A stretch of DNA of 64,000 bases from Loripinus fragilis (lineage: Eukaryota; Mollusca; Bivalvia; Lucinida; Lucinidae): positions 7,459,254 through 7,523,253 of the forward strand of contig OZ026526.1 in the NCBI GenBank assembly GCA_964019695.1, in the 5' to 3' direction. Of the stretch, positions 1 through 14,300 are shown in pieces. Position 1 is the first letter of the stretch. Each line of letters starts with the position of its first letter. The notes beneath the pieces are model-generated. The model did no database searches. It had not been told where the DNA came from and saw only the letters and a program-made list of their open reading frames with translations. The position numbers and the translations under genes are program-made.

Positions 1-1185
1 TTTTGCTCTACCATAAAGTTAATTGTGTGAAATTGAACAAGTGCTATTTGTTTATGGGGCTATGTTACGTGCTAAGTCGTTGTTGCATTAGTCAATTATA
101 CACTATCAGGCGAGGCTTTTAGGTGATCTTCTCGGCATGATTCAGAAACGTCTATGATTACCAAACTTCATACAAATGTTGTCAGGACAATTCACTACAA
201 AATAACTATCACGAGTTAGATAGGTCAAATAACATAACTACAAATGAGAATAGATTGTTTACTTTATTGCTAATATCAGACAATTCAAACATATTCTCAT
301 TCGAAAGCTCATTGATTACACCGAAAACGTTAAATGCGCTCACTGCCAATGTATCACTTCTTATTACATACCTTCCAAAATTTACATATTAAAATTGCCG
401 TTAGCACTTAGTAATGTTTTCAGTTTGACTTAATCCATATTTGCACAGTCACACGAGAATGCCAAAAATCCATATTGAGCATCAATATCGATTTTGGCAC
501 TGACTCATAGTGATGACGTATAGATAGCGTGCATTTTATGGATTCGACTCGCTTCAACATGGCTGAGTAGATTTTAGAATAGTTATGTGACCCTGTTTTC
601 CAATGTATTTCCCCCCCTATTTGGGCCATAAAATAGCGAAGTGCCAGAAATGTAAAAAATGGGACATTAAAACACGAAACAGCTAGACTTTTTTGCCAGT
701 TTAGGTAAAACAAACAAATAACTAGCCCTGAGGTTGACATTGTGTTAAGCTGATCGGATCGATGAGCGATCATTACTGTGGATCGTTTAGCCCTTCAAAT
801 AAAACCCTTTTCGGGAAAAGTTGACTTTCTATGAAATACAGTGAAAGAAGAAAGATATACCCGTATTACCACGTATCTAGATATGCATGAATGCTAATCT
901 TGAGGCTGTCTTTGATTGTTTTATTGACAAGTCTGTTGGAATGTCTCGTCGTCAATGACAATGTAAACCATGTTTATCTTATGATGTCATTTTCTACGTC
1001 ATGCTCTTTGCTGCTACAATTTTCATCTGGCCAGTTTTTGGTCTCACTGGCGCTACTGGTTAAAAAGGCAAAAGAGATTATAGAAACAAATTTACGCAGA
1101 TGTAATAAAACGGTTACAATATGGTCGAGGTGTGCCTATAGATCATATTGGAACTGTATGCCATATGGGCCCTCAGGCTAAAGCT
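1..1185. other. Intron or upstream sequence of gene 1, no feature seen
   Basis: AT-rich, with short frames only. No SRCR first-half exon (WGT.C..., VC..LG) was found on the plus strand, and no repeat family recognised elsewhere in the window. Confidence 0.4.
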
Positions 1186-1922
1186 CTTGTATTATTGAAT
1201 TTATTAAACTCGTTGCGAATTTACAGTATTTCCCCCAACTCGTTTAATAAATTCACTTAAACATGAGCACTCTTGTAAGATCCTCTTTTTATTACACGAC
1301 GTCGCGTCTGGGAGTGATGCAATGTCATGCAATAAAATCAATAAACCACTGGTGGTTTACAGATTTTGTAACGTTAAGTATTGGCGGGAGTTCTTCAGTG
1401 CAAAGACGGAAAGTTGGAAGAAGCTGAAGGCTTCAAATTTGTTTTCGTCGTTTATTGTGAATTTAAATCAAAATAGATCAGCAGCTCCAGTGCGTGATTT
1501 GTTGCGTTCTCGGCAACAACGATATGTTTATTAGCGACCCTTTAGAAAAGGTGAAACGGAACGGAAAAAACACAAGGAGTCTAATTTTAGTAACTAATAT
1601 ACACTGGCAAGCGCGCGCCAGCCAGTGAATATGACAATATTGACTGGCCACGTGAGCGCTCTAAGCCAATGAAAATCGGTCTTTTTTCTTAGTTATATAA
1701 TAAAACAAAATCTTACATTTTACCCCAAAATTGTCATTTTGATGTTATTTTCAGGCCATGTGATAAATAGAATCTAACATTTGTGCTCCTTTTTTATTTT
1801 ATTTATTAAATTATTTGCAAAAAAGCGATTAACTGCTTGGCAAGTCTCGCATTTTATCACTTTTCTGCAACTCGTTTGATAAATTTAATGTAACAGGAGC
1901 GCTCATGTTAGAACCTCTATAT
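1186..1922. mobile_element. GACGTC-MITE copies (two, rearranged)
   Basis: 1186-1390 and 1715-1922 carry the family signatures: TGAATTTATTAAACTCGTTG, GTAAGATCCTC, CGACGTCGCGTCTGGGAGTG and GCATTTTATC with inverted counterparts. Other copies lie at 23836-24165, 28000-28220, 28550-28900, 39795-39900, 51245-51565, 57722-58060 and 58945-59170. Confidence 0.6.
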
Positions 1923-2154
1923 ACAGAATATCAAAATAATTGTGTTAATTATAAGAGGCTAAAGAGATGAAAAAAACTGACCCAATAATGACACATGTCC
2001 TAGGTAGAGTGGATTTTTTTTTAATTTCAAACCCAGACTCATGTCTGTACCAACTGACTCCCCCCCCCCACACACACACACACCGGAGGATTGTGACTAT
2101 TCTTTGAAATTATGTTTTGTCTATCGTTTTTATTATGTTTGTATTATCCTGCAG

Positions 2155-2351
2155 CGGAGGAGTTCCTCGGAATGAGGCGGCATTTGGCAGGGGTAGTGGA
2201 ACAATTTGGATGGATCAACTGCAATGCACTGGATCAGAAAGTTCTCTTGAGCACTGTAGTTTTGGGGGCTGGGGCTCGCATGACTGTACTCATTGGGAGG
2301 ATGCAGGTGTCGAGTGCAATAACGTGACAACGAACATTACTTCTACTCAAG
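2155..2351 (+). CDS. Gene 1 exon: C-terminal half of SRCR domain 1
   Basis: Acceptor after TATCCTGCAG, donor GTAAAC; one base enters the first codon (phase 2 in, phase 1 out). Encodes [14 protein letters not shown], then [16 protein letters not shown] and AGVECN, the canonical second half of an SRCR domain with C5, C6, C7 and C8. A Thr/Asn linker follows, with two N-glycosylation sequons (NVT, NIT). The matching first half was not found in positions 1-2154, so its exon lies upstream of the window. Confidence 0.88.
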
Positions 2352-5300
2352 GTAAACGATATACTGTAAATTCGGAAGATTTTGCATGATTTCATTTTTT
2401 ACGAAACTTCGCAGATGCGAAGTTTCGTGAAAATAAAACCCACGCGAAAATGCGAAATCACTCTGTGATTTACTGATGTAGGTAAGTCATGTCCTAGTCA
2501 CGAACTTCTTGACGTTGCAAGTATGTCTTCTAACGCTATTTGCGAAAATAAAATTCTCCCAAATATTTACAAAGATACGGTATCCTACTCAATACAAATT
2601 TTGCAACATTTATGACCTTATATGTATTTTTTAAGTGTTTGAAAAAAAACTGAAACTAATAAATATTAAGAGTAGCTTTTTTATTTGCTGGAGGTATGGT
2701 AGTCATGCTTTTGGTACAGCGTCTGCTGGAGGAGCCACTGAATGTGATTTGTTTATATTCAGGTTTGATAACTATCACCTTTAGTTAATCATTTTGGATG
2801 ATTACATGCAATTGTTGGTGCCAGAATGATCCATTATGTGGAAAATATCAGCATTTAATTTTATATTTAGAAGAGTGATGATGATTGGGGTTAAAATGGC
2901 ATTTTCATCCCCCAAAAAATGTTGTTTATTTTTTGGCTAAAATATTCCCATCACTTCAAGCAACCTGTATTAAACACACTACCACCATACTTCCAGAGGT
3001 AAGTGAGAATGATCAGGAAATACCAAAACCACCCACTTCAGACCAACCCACGGCACCGTGAGAAAGAGCCACAGAACATTTACATTAACAATATATTTTA
3101 AGACAATAATAGCAAAAACAATAAGATTTCTCTTCTTGTTTAAGATGATTGCAAAACTAGAGTGGACACAAAGTAATGCATAACAAAACAAAGACAAACA
3201 CATAACTCCCGCAAACAATGGAAAGTACATTTAACAATAGATCAACAACAACAGAACCACCGCTTTAGAACGGATAGCAGCCTAAGCCACTGTGGGGCTT
3301 AAATTCGTATTACTGGCGCCAAATCTTCGCCCTAGATTATGTTGTTGTTAAAGCACAAAATTGTTCAGCTCGCATGGAGGCTTCTTATCTAATGCAATGC
3401 ATTATCACAGCGAAACAATCAAATCAAATTAACACAATATGATGATACAAAAAAAATACTCATGACTCACAGATAGTCAGAGCTAGAACTGTACTGTTTG
3501 CCTGTACACCAGGCTTAAATGGGTGAAGAATGAACTTCTTAATCCTTTGTTAGATAGATTTCATGCACAGACCCAGCTACATTTCTCAGGGGTAGGAGTG
3601 GGTCCGAATGATCCCCTTTCACCTCCCTACTCTCAAAATAAGCCTTAAAGCAGTGATTTTGGAGTTTCATTATTTTCAGATAAGTTAGTATCCAAAATGT
3701 CAGGAGAGGGAGTTCAGCTCCCTTCTTGATCTGCAAATAGATTAGTATAATCGTAACTAAACTGTTCATTCTTTTCAGCTATTTTCCGTTTGGTAGATGG
3801 GCCAAATGCATATTCTGGAAGGGTGGAGGTATATTACCAAGGAGAGTGGGGTACCATATGTGATGACGACTTTGGTAGCATTGAGGCTTCTGTCGTATGC
3901 AAATCACTTGGACTTAGGTTGGTTTGATGCACTCAGTAATCTCTTGCTAGTATTTTTGAGATAGACAGAGCAGCAAATAAGATCTGAGTACTTAACAACA
4001 TAGTAGAGCAACAAGTGTTCAGGTGACTGGATAAATGGACATTCCCACAGAGCCTTCCTTGCATGAATACACACAGTATACGAGGGATGATCAAAAAGTT
4101 ATCGGCCCATTGTACTTGGGCTACCAGGGAATGAAATATTGACCACTAATTTTCAATATAATCTCCATTTGAGGCAATGTACTTAACCCATCTCTGTTTG
4201 ATCTTTCTTATCCCTTCAAAATAGATGGCATTTTTCTGCCCCCCCCCCCCAAGTACTCGTTTACTGCCTCTGTGATGCCTTCATTATTTCCTTACTGTGA
4301 ACCACAAAGATGGTAATTTAATTTGGGGAACAGATAGAAGTCAGAAGGAGCCATATCAGGAGAAAATTGGGTATGAGGATGGATTTTAAACCCACATTCA
4401 GTCGCAGCAGTCATGGCAACTTGTGACATGTAGGCGGCAGGGGCGTAGTGCTGCAAGAGCAGAACACCGCGAGTCAGTTTTCCTGTCTCTTTCTTGCAAT
4501 TTCCTGGCGTAGGGGCCTCAATTTGCCTGCATAATATGCACCGTTTATTGTGCGACCTTGCTCAAGATAATCAACCATGATCACCCCTTGACTATCCCAA
4601 AATATTTAGACCATCACCTTCCCTGCTGAATGAACCCTCCTAAATTTCTTTGGATGGGGGTGAGCTAGGGTGCTTCCTGCCGCTGAAGCCACCAGGGGAA
4701 GGTGGGGGAAGGGGAGGGGACTATGTCAATATTACTTGACAAATCTTCGCCCTAATCTAACATTTTATTTCATAGCATGTTATAAAGCTTATACGTCAAT
4801 GCACAGCACCGCTAAGGAATGATACTATAGTAAAACCTGTCTTAAGCCGCCACTCAAAAATAGACAAAACAAAGTTCGTCAAGACTAATGATGGCTTAAT
4901 GAAAGTCAAAGAAAATACTCTCTTGGAGCATTCTGCAATACTTTTGATCTACATTAAGCAAAAATCTGTCTGAAAAAAAAAACGATAGTTGGTCTTCTTT
5001 TTGAGTGGCCACTTTATACAGGTTTTAAAATATTGGTCGTAAAGACAAACGGTAGCTTAATGAAAGTCGAAAGCTTGGAGCATTCTGCAATACTATTAAG
5101 CTGGATTATTTGAAAATCGGTCTGAAAAAACAATATTTGGTTATCTTTTTGACTGGCCGCTTTAGACAGGTTTTACTGTATAGCAGATTGTGTATCTCAG
5201 ATGCACACCATGTGCTCACCCAGAGTTTGTCAACTTTTGTTCTGACTTCACTGTATCTACGGCATTGGCGTTTAAATAGAGAATACTATGTGAGTGTCTT

Positions 5301-8300
5301 TTGATATCAAGTTTACCAGGCTTGGCTTTGAGAACACATGTTGAATCGCTCGGCAGCGATTCAACATGCGTTCTCAAAGCCGAGCCTGGTAAACTTGATA
5401 TCAAAATACGCGAACCTGGTATTCTATTTATCAATTTACCCATTGTTTCACTCTTCAAACTAGCGATTATGACGTAATTTTCATTTTTGTGTTGATTCAG
5501 CGTCATTAGCGACGTCATTCAAAAGTGCAACGTCATCATGACCTGATAAAGGTAACATGCCGTGAGATAGGAAACGTTTATTAGGTTATGTTGAAACAAT
5601 TCAGTTAATGTAAGGGGTGACTGATAAAGGATTCTATAGGTACTAAAGTCTTGTAATCTGCCTTTGTCTTGTTCATTTAGGGGTGGTACAGCCCATGGTA
5701 GCGCCTACTATGGCGGGGGCTCAGGTACTATATGGATGGACGATGTTCAGTGTACCGGCGAGGAATGCTCCCTGGCTCAGTGTAGGTTTAATGGCTGGGG
5801 TCACGAGGACTGCTCCCACAGCGAAGATGTGGCTGTAAAATGTTTTCCAGCTAATGGTATGTACCATATATTCGGAAATTTTCGCAAGAATTTTATTTTC
5901 CCGAATAGCATTAAAAGACATATAAGTGATGTGAAAAAAACGCGACTAAGGCAAGATTTACCTATATCAATAAACAAAAGAGTGATAATGCCATTTTGCG
6001 AGGGTTTTATTTTCACGAAACTTCGCATATGCGAATGTGCGCGAAAATAAAGTCCTTGCAAAAATTTCGGAAGTTACAGTACTGCTCTGTGATCGGATGA
6101 CGCATCCATCCATTGAACTCTTTTCAGACTAATGGAAAATCTCCTTAAAACAACATTTAATAAAGTCTGGATGGTCCATTATATATATTCAAGGGTCTCA
6201 GGGTAAATTTTCAAATAGTTTTATCAAAATCCTTTTTGTCTTAGCAAAAATTGGAATGCCGCATTATGCAGCATGTTATCTGGGTCTTCACTGTTTGTCA
6301 AAGTACACATTTAAAAATCACTTGTATATAAAGGATTAAGATATGCTATTTTTAGCTTGAAATTGTGGTTATATTGTGAAATGTTGACACTCAGGTCAAC
6401 GCCAATAGAATTACATTTTTGACGTTGGTATAATATAATAAAATGAAATTTTTGCGTCAGTAAATGTAAAGCAATTACAAACTGACGTCAACGATTTCAT
6501 AAGAATTATAATTTTTGGCTGTCAATGTCAATAAAATGACATTTTGACACCAGTAAATGATAAAGGAGCAATATTTTGATGTCAATCATAGGCAAAACGA
6601 TGACAACCTGATGTGAGAAAATTAAATGTCATTCTGACGCCAATGAATTACCATATGAGCCGTGGCATTAGATTTCGAACAATGTGGCATTTTGACATGT
6701 GTAGACTCAGACGAGCCTCTGCAGCCTCCTTCGAAGCTTAGAAACTTCAAATGATGTTCGATCAGTAGCTTAACAACCATAGAATACTCAAGCGACTAGC
6801 AAAGGCTCTGATCAGACTGCGCATATGCGCAGGCTGATCTGAGGTTTTGCTGGTGGCACATACCACATTGTTGGAAATCTCATGCACTGGCTCATATATT
6901 ATAATGAAATTATGACGTCTGTAAATGATAATAAAACGATATTCTGGCAAGAGTAAATGAAAAAAGACATTTTGATGAAGTCAGTAGCGCAACAATCAAC
7001 TGACTGTAATGTGCACGACCAATTGTGAAGGTTGCTTTATCAGTATCGAGTGTCAGGGTTGTGTACTTTTAATATGGCGAGCACAGGTAAAGGGTATTTA
7101 GGTAAATTGTTACAGTTTCGTATACAACCCTTGGTGACAAGTCGCCGGACAATTTTAAAACAAATAAGTTGCTAAATTTGATCCAAATATACCATGCGGT
7201 TCAAGAGTAATAAGCCAGCTGAAATGAGGTTCAGCAAACCATCTTTCTTTAAAAAAAGGCTGTTACACATGTCAGTGGATAGATAATGTTGACATGCATT
7301 TGTATGCAACATTTGATCAAAGTCTAACATGTTGATCATAAGTTATGAGCATTTTGACTAACTGACCTTGGATGGACAGGCAGACAGATATATGGAATAG
7401 TGATCATAGTGCAGACCAAAGGGTCCTGCAATATAATGCAGACTCAAGGGTTGTGCAATCTTAATATGACGAGTACAGGTAAAGGGTGTATAGGGACATT
7501 GCTCTGGTGTGTATATCAATAGGGTCTTGTAAGATTATAGTGCAGACCCAAGGGTCGTGCAATAAAGTGCAGACCCAATGCGTGTGCAATTTTCGTCTGA
7601 CGAGCCAACCAATGGTCATGCAATATAGTGCAGACATAAGGGTCAAGCAATTTTAATCTGGCGAGTACAGGTAAAGGATATATAGGTAAATAACTCTAGT
7701 GTGTATATCATATGCGGGGGCCAAGTGGTATGCGGCGTCCTTGTAATCCAACAGCCTGGTGCACAGTGGTTAGAATCCAGGCGTGACCAATGTTTTTTTT
7801 ATATTTTCATTCGTTTATTTGTCATTTTCCCTGCCAATTTTAAAATAAAATGTATAAATAACCAAATATACTTTACAGTTAAAGAGTTATGAGCATTTTC
7901 ACTTATTTACCACAACCAGCTGAAATGAGGCTCAACAAACCCTCGTCTATCTAAAAAGGCTGTCATACATGCCAGTGGTTAGATAATGTTTACATACTTA
8001 AGAAATGAATTCAGTTTTTGGAATGTTCATGGAATCATGAATATTTCGGGTCTCGTGCAAAGTTCGGGCTTCACGTTAACTTTGCAAGAGACCCGAAGTA
8101 TTCATGATTCCATGAACATTCCAAAAATTGAATTTATTACTTATATTTACATTTTATATTATTAGTCAAGTAGCAATTTTCAATTTTCACCTAACTTGGC
8201 TGGTTTTCCAGATATTTTGAATTAAATCAGACATAACGTAGGGTTTGGTATAGCCAAATTGCCAAGTTTCCGCGCTTAACGTCGTGGCGTTACGTGTTCA

Positions 8301-11300
8301 ACTTCACGCAAACGTTAGTAAACAAGCAACGTTATTGGATGTACTTGGCGTTAGCCCGCTTAAATGGCGCGTATGTGGGTGTGGCTTAAATCGATTTGTT
8401 CATGAAGGTATGAACCACATCTCAAATGTAAAGGTTCATGTAAAGACTCGCAGTGGAAATGTAAATATATTTGTATGCACACTTTGATCAACATATACCA
8501 TGTGGTTAAAGAGTTATGAGCATTTTCCTTAGTTGACCAGGGATGGACGGACAGACAGAAAGACTCACATAGTGGAAATAGTGCAAATCTTAGGGTCGTG
8601 CAATGTTCAATATTACTGCAACTTGGTCTTTAGAAGAGCAGATGTTGTTGTGTGTTAGCTTTCGTAAATGAACTATATAAACGAGGCTTGTATAGGGGGG
8701 TACCAAATATCCCATATCCCTTGAATTAAACAGACAAATATCCCTTATAAATTGGCAAATATCCCCATAATTAATTTTCCTAAATTTTCAATATCCCTGG
8801 AAGTAACGAAAATATTGAACCAAGTATCCCATATCCCTGGAAGTAAAATGGATAGTATCCTATTTCCCTGGAAGTAAAATGGCAAATATCCTGTATCCCT
8901 AAAACCCCTATACTAGCCTCATAAACATATCATACACATATCATGAAATACTTTCCCTCTCATTTCTAGTGCAATATCGCCTTAAAAATGGAACAAGCCC
9001 AGACAATGGAAGGCTTGAGGTGGCATACGATGGAGTGTGGGGAACAGTATGTGCAAATGGTTTCGATGATAAGGAAGCAGCAGTGATATGTAGAAAACTT
9101 GGATTTAGGTATGGTATGGAATATACATATACTTATACCATGGCTTGTCCGCCTGTAGGTGGAGATAATCCACGAGCTTTAGCTCGTGGATTATCTCCTC
9201 TACAAGTGGACAATGCATGTTTTTGTTTTATTTTGATTTGATTCTTTACGTTCCATCAATAATCTTTCAGTTAAACAGGGATGGGTCTTCCTGGGTTGAA
9301 CTAGGACTAAGTTAGGATAAATGTGTTTTGCTAAAGGACCACAACGCAGTGACGCCACTAAGGCTCAAACCCGCGGCCTCTTGGTCTCCAGTCAAGCACT
9401 CTACCACTGAGCCACTGCGCACCCTGACAATGCATTGTATGCCAATTATACCACCTATATCAGTGTAGACCTTGGTCATTACATGGTGTTCATGCTTAAG
9501 TTAATAAGGGTGGTATATAAAATAAATCACAAACGTAAGGTAGTATAGAAAAATATGTCCTGAGGATTACTATTCGACATCATAAGGCTTCCCGAGCGAT
9601 GACAAATGGTGATCACGATGGACAGATTTTTTATCCCATCCTCACACAAATAATGGAATTCGTTTTCTTTTTCACCATTCAATACCACAGTTTTATATTT
9701 AAAAAAAGGCCCCCCAGAGTTCCTGAATATGCTTACATGCGACATATTTGGATTATATCACTTCAACATAACAATAGCCTCACTTGTCTCTGGACGTGCA
9801 TCTGTTAGTTTTTATACATCCCATTGGTTGGTACGAGGTATGTGAGACAGAGTTCTCTCAGATGGGTAAAACAGCGGAAAGCCAAATCTGGTGTGCAAGA
9901 AATCTTTTTATTACCACCCCTAGAAAGTAGGGAGGAAGGCAAAGTTAACTGATGTGACGTCATATTATTGCAATGGACGGTTGGAGCACACCACAACCCC
10001 TTTGAACATGAAGAGCCTATGGTCTTACGTCTCTGATATGCCTGTTGCAAAGTAAATAAGGGCCCAACGATCAGGAATCGATACAATCAAGTACCACACC
10101 TGACCCCGTATACCAATGGGAAAGTGACAAACTCACAGTTATACACCACAAACGAGAGCCAAGAGGTCAGCCCTCTCCCAACAAGTGACCACAAGGCACA
10201 TATCAACAGACGCACACAAAGGCATAAGACACACTAGACAGAAAAAACATAAAAGATCCACAAAAGAAGTACCACCTTGAAACGGTCAGTAAAATATTTA
10301 ACTGCAGGGCTTAAACTGGTTTCACAGCGCCAACCTCACTCTTAATTCAGATGTGGATCAAGACACATAGATATAAACCCCTAACTTATCAATGCATTAT
10401 CAAAGACCCCTAACTTATCAATGCAAATTATTTGTTTCAGTTTCTATCTGAACATTTAGGCAACGTCAGTTAGCATCGATGAAGGCTGGGAAAACTGACC
10501 AATATAATTATATTTATAGTTACTTTAACCCTTTGTATTCTGATAGGTACTTCCACCTGGTTTGATACAATAAACTTGGAATGGTTCATTATATATGCAG
10601 GTCCATTATAAAAGTTATTTCACTACGTAATATTTCAAAAGTTTTTTCACATTTTATTATACGGTAATGGTCTATGTTTTACCATATATGTTATTTAATT
10701 CTCATGCCATTTTATTTCTATATATCATATCAACGTATAATCAGACAAAATTTGTATATTAATGTCAAATATACTCCTCAAAATAATTAAAGGACCAAGA
10801 TTTTAAAATGCGAGTATAATTAGCTCAAACATTTAAATTCTGTAAAACTTGGCCCATAGCTTTCTATTCTTTATGTCCATAAGTCAAGAATCATTATTAT
10901 TGATTTTCATGCCTAATTCTGCCATAACTGTGTCTCAAATGAACATACCCTCAAAACACACTTTCAAAAGGCAGTGGGTAGGGATGGTGAAATTCTTCTG
11001 TGGTCATTCGAGTAGAATGAAAGTGACATCAAATTAAACTGTGTTTTAAAACAATCAGCTTGCATGCGAAACTTTTCGCCAAACAGTTTCAATATACTGG
11101 GAAGCAAGCATTTTCATCTCTGACAATGGAGTTTTGACATGGTTTTGTTTTCTGAAAACAGCGCGTGTACTTGGCCATCAAGAATCAGATTTTCAATCGT
11201 CATTCTACTTTGGGTGTTAGAAAGATGTACCGACGAATTGTTTAAAGATTGTCACAGACAAGAGCAAAACCAGTTGTCTGAACCCATAGTCTGGCCATTA

Positions 11301-14300
11301 CGCCGCAGCCAAAAGGGACAATTTTCTCTCACAGGAAGAGGTGGGTGGTATCGACAGGATTAAAACACCATACAATCATGTGAAAAAAAAAGATTTCAGC
11401 ATCTAAAAGCATATTTCATTAATTTTCATGCAGTTCTGTGGTTCATGGATCACACACAAAAAATGACATTCCAATGCATTTAGGTCTAGTTTTAAAATGA
11501 CAAAAAATCCTTGTTAGTAACATTTTCTACCATTTTCTTGTGCCGTTTTACTTGGCAATTTGGGCGTCAAAGGTGTCTGAAAAATTTAGGCTAGATCGTA
11601 AAATTGGTTTTCAAAATACGATCTACACAAAATGCATCAATGTTATAACTGATAGCATTGGTCCTTCAATTATCTTGAGGAGTATACATCCCAAGGAAAA
11701 CACACCAACAACAGACCTTAATACATCCCAATGACACAACAACATACTTGTACACCTACATCATAAAGTCAGTATTTCGTTGCACGTCCCTTTGCTTTAA
11801 TAAGATCTTCAATTCTGCTTGGCATTGAATTGTCAAGTTATTCAAGGACGTTCTGTGCTTCATTATTCAACGCCTCACATACTCACGTTCACATATCTTT
11901 TTACACAACATTTGGTTAACAATCTTTTTCTTCGTTATGTTCGAAACGGTCTCTATGGAATTCATGTCTGGCGAATTCCCTGCTCATTCTAGACCAGGTA
12001 TTCCTTTACATTCTACAAATGTTCAAGTACTTTTAGAGTTATGGCAAGGCCCAGGTTCATGCATACAGATATATCCATTCTGTAAGATCCCAAAGCATTC
12101 ACATGAGTTGGTATTTCGCAGTCATAACAATCGACGCCATTGTCGTGTTTTGCGCAATCAGAATGAGAATTATCATGACTAGTGAATTCAGACTACTATA
12201 AAATCTTGAGGAAGTGTGTAAGTTTGGGGTGCTATTAGCAGCAGAGGCCTTATCTTCTGAGAAACGTGAATGGTAACACAGATAGCGCAAAATACCAGAG
12301 TGATATTGTTCTTGATATTGAAATGACATGTGAATGAGTTGTGTTCCCACACAAGCATAATCGCTTCCACATACATTTATGCATGGTCTCCCGTCATGCC
12401 ACAATTCTAAAAAGTACTTGAACATTCATAGAATGTAAAGGAATACCCGTGCTGGAATGGAAAAAGGAATTTGCCAGACACGAATCCCATTAAGAACGTT
12501 CGGAATATAATGAAGAAAGGGGTGGGTAACAAAATGCCTTGCCCTTTTTCTTACATTGTAAAAATGAAGAGATGTGAAAGCGAGTATGTGAAGCGTTGTA
12601 TTGTGAAGCACCGAACGTCCTTGGAGAACTTTACAAGTCAATGCAAAGGAGAAATGCAGATTTTATTAAAGCGAAGGGAGGTGCAACAAAATACTGACTT
12701 TATGATGTAGGTATATACGTATTTTGTTGTGTTTTAATTGGAATGTATTTAAAGTAGGATGTGTTTTCATCGGAATTTATTTGATATTTATATACAAATG
12801 TTGTCTGAAGATTTATAGAAACAAAATGGCATAAGAATTTAATTACATGCATGGTAAAACATAGATCATTAATGTATTACAAAAATTGTTAAAAAACTTT
12901 TGAAATATTGCGTAGTGAAATAACTTTTTTAATGGACCTGTATTGAGGGATAACGGGTTATTTTTCCTACTAAAAATGATTTTGTTTCTATGAAGATCGT
13001 TTTAAACATAGCAAACATTTAAGACCCTGTTGAAATGCAACATTCTAATGCACTTGATTTTGTGACGTGACGTCTGATTGGATTACGTCAAATATTTGCG
13101 ACAGTATATCCTTCGATATACTGTCGGAAATTGTTTGACTTCATTAATTATGTCACATATCATTGGATGACGTGTGGCTTTTTGTGTCGTGCAACGGTCA
13201 AACTTGAGACAAAATTGCAGAAGTGCATAAGAAAGGGGATAACTATATTCAAAGTTTTTTCGTTTGGGGAGATATATCGTCGGATATACGTTCGGAAATC
13301 ACGTTTTTGCGGCTCGGCTGGCGCCTCGCCGTAAAACTTAATTTCAGACAGTATTTCCCACGAAAAACCTCATAAAATGAAAATTTTGAATACAGTTATC
13401 CACTAAATATGCTGCATTTTGTTCAGGTCTTCACTGTTTGCCCAACTACGCATTTAGGGGTTTACAGTATACAAAGGCTTAAAGATAATCTTGTAGAGAA
13501 AATTGATTAAATAAGTTTCAGGTTTAATTGTTTGGGTAGACTATGGACATCTCTAAACACATTGAATCAAAATCGGTGAACCCTTTAGATAAAAAAGGAC
13601 TATATCTGCCCTGATTTTGTAACTGCATGATATATCTTTGACCACAAGTTATAAAACTGTTTGATGCTCAACTCAGCTGAGCATCAAATTTATACTCCTC
13701 ATAAATAAATACAACATCTGAGAGTTTTAAAGCAAAAACAAAAATCGTTAGTTTTCAGCATATCAATTTGTATAAGCAGTTTTCATGCTTAATATAGTTG
13801 AGCATGAAAATAAGGAAGAATACAAAGGTCAGGAATCGATAAAATCAAGTACTACATCTGACCCAGGACACCACATGGGAAACTAACAAAAACAGTTTTA
13901 TAATCTAAGGATCTGAATGTCTAATTAGGTTAATGGTTTATGAACATTGTGTTTCAGTGGTGGTTACTCTGTGCCAGTTGACTCGTATGGTCAGGGATCT
14001 GGTCCGATATGGATGAGCGAGCTACAATGCAGGGGTACTGAGGCTTCTCTTGAACACTGCCCCTTCAATTCATGTGGGGGCTTAGTCTGTACACACATGC
14101 AAGATGCTGCTGTAAACTGTAGCGTAATCGGTGAGTGTATCATTCGTGAAAGTCCGCCACAATTCGAGAATCGAATCATGGCTCGGATGTATTTAGGTAA
14201 ACTGGTTCCGAGTTGTTCAAATTAACAACTGGTCATGTATAATGTTAGGTGGGCTGTGATTGGTCGGCTAATCATAAGTTGTATTACAAATCGTTACATT

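Noticed and set aside
2979..3230. Hydrophobic small ORF on the minus strand, similar to ORFs at 22148-22438 (-), 44187-44375 (+) and 52276-52611 (+)
   Set aside because: All four are reverse readings of the same dispersed GATCAGGAAATACC repeat; the similarity is shared repeat DNA, not a conserved protein.
5216..5518. 100-codon minus-strand ORF
   Set aside because: Lies across the 5301-5407 hairpin with no homology or splice context.
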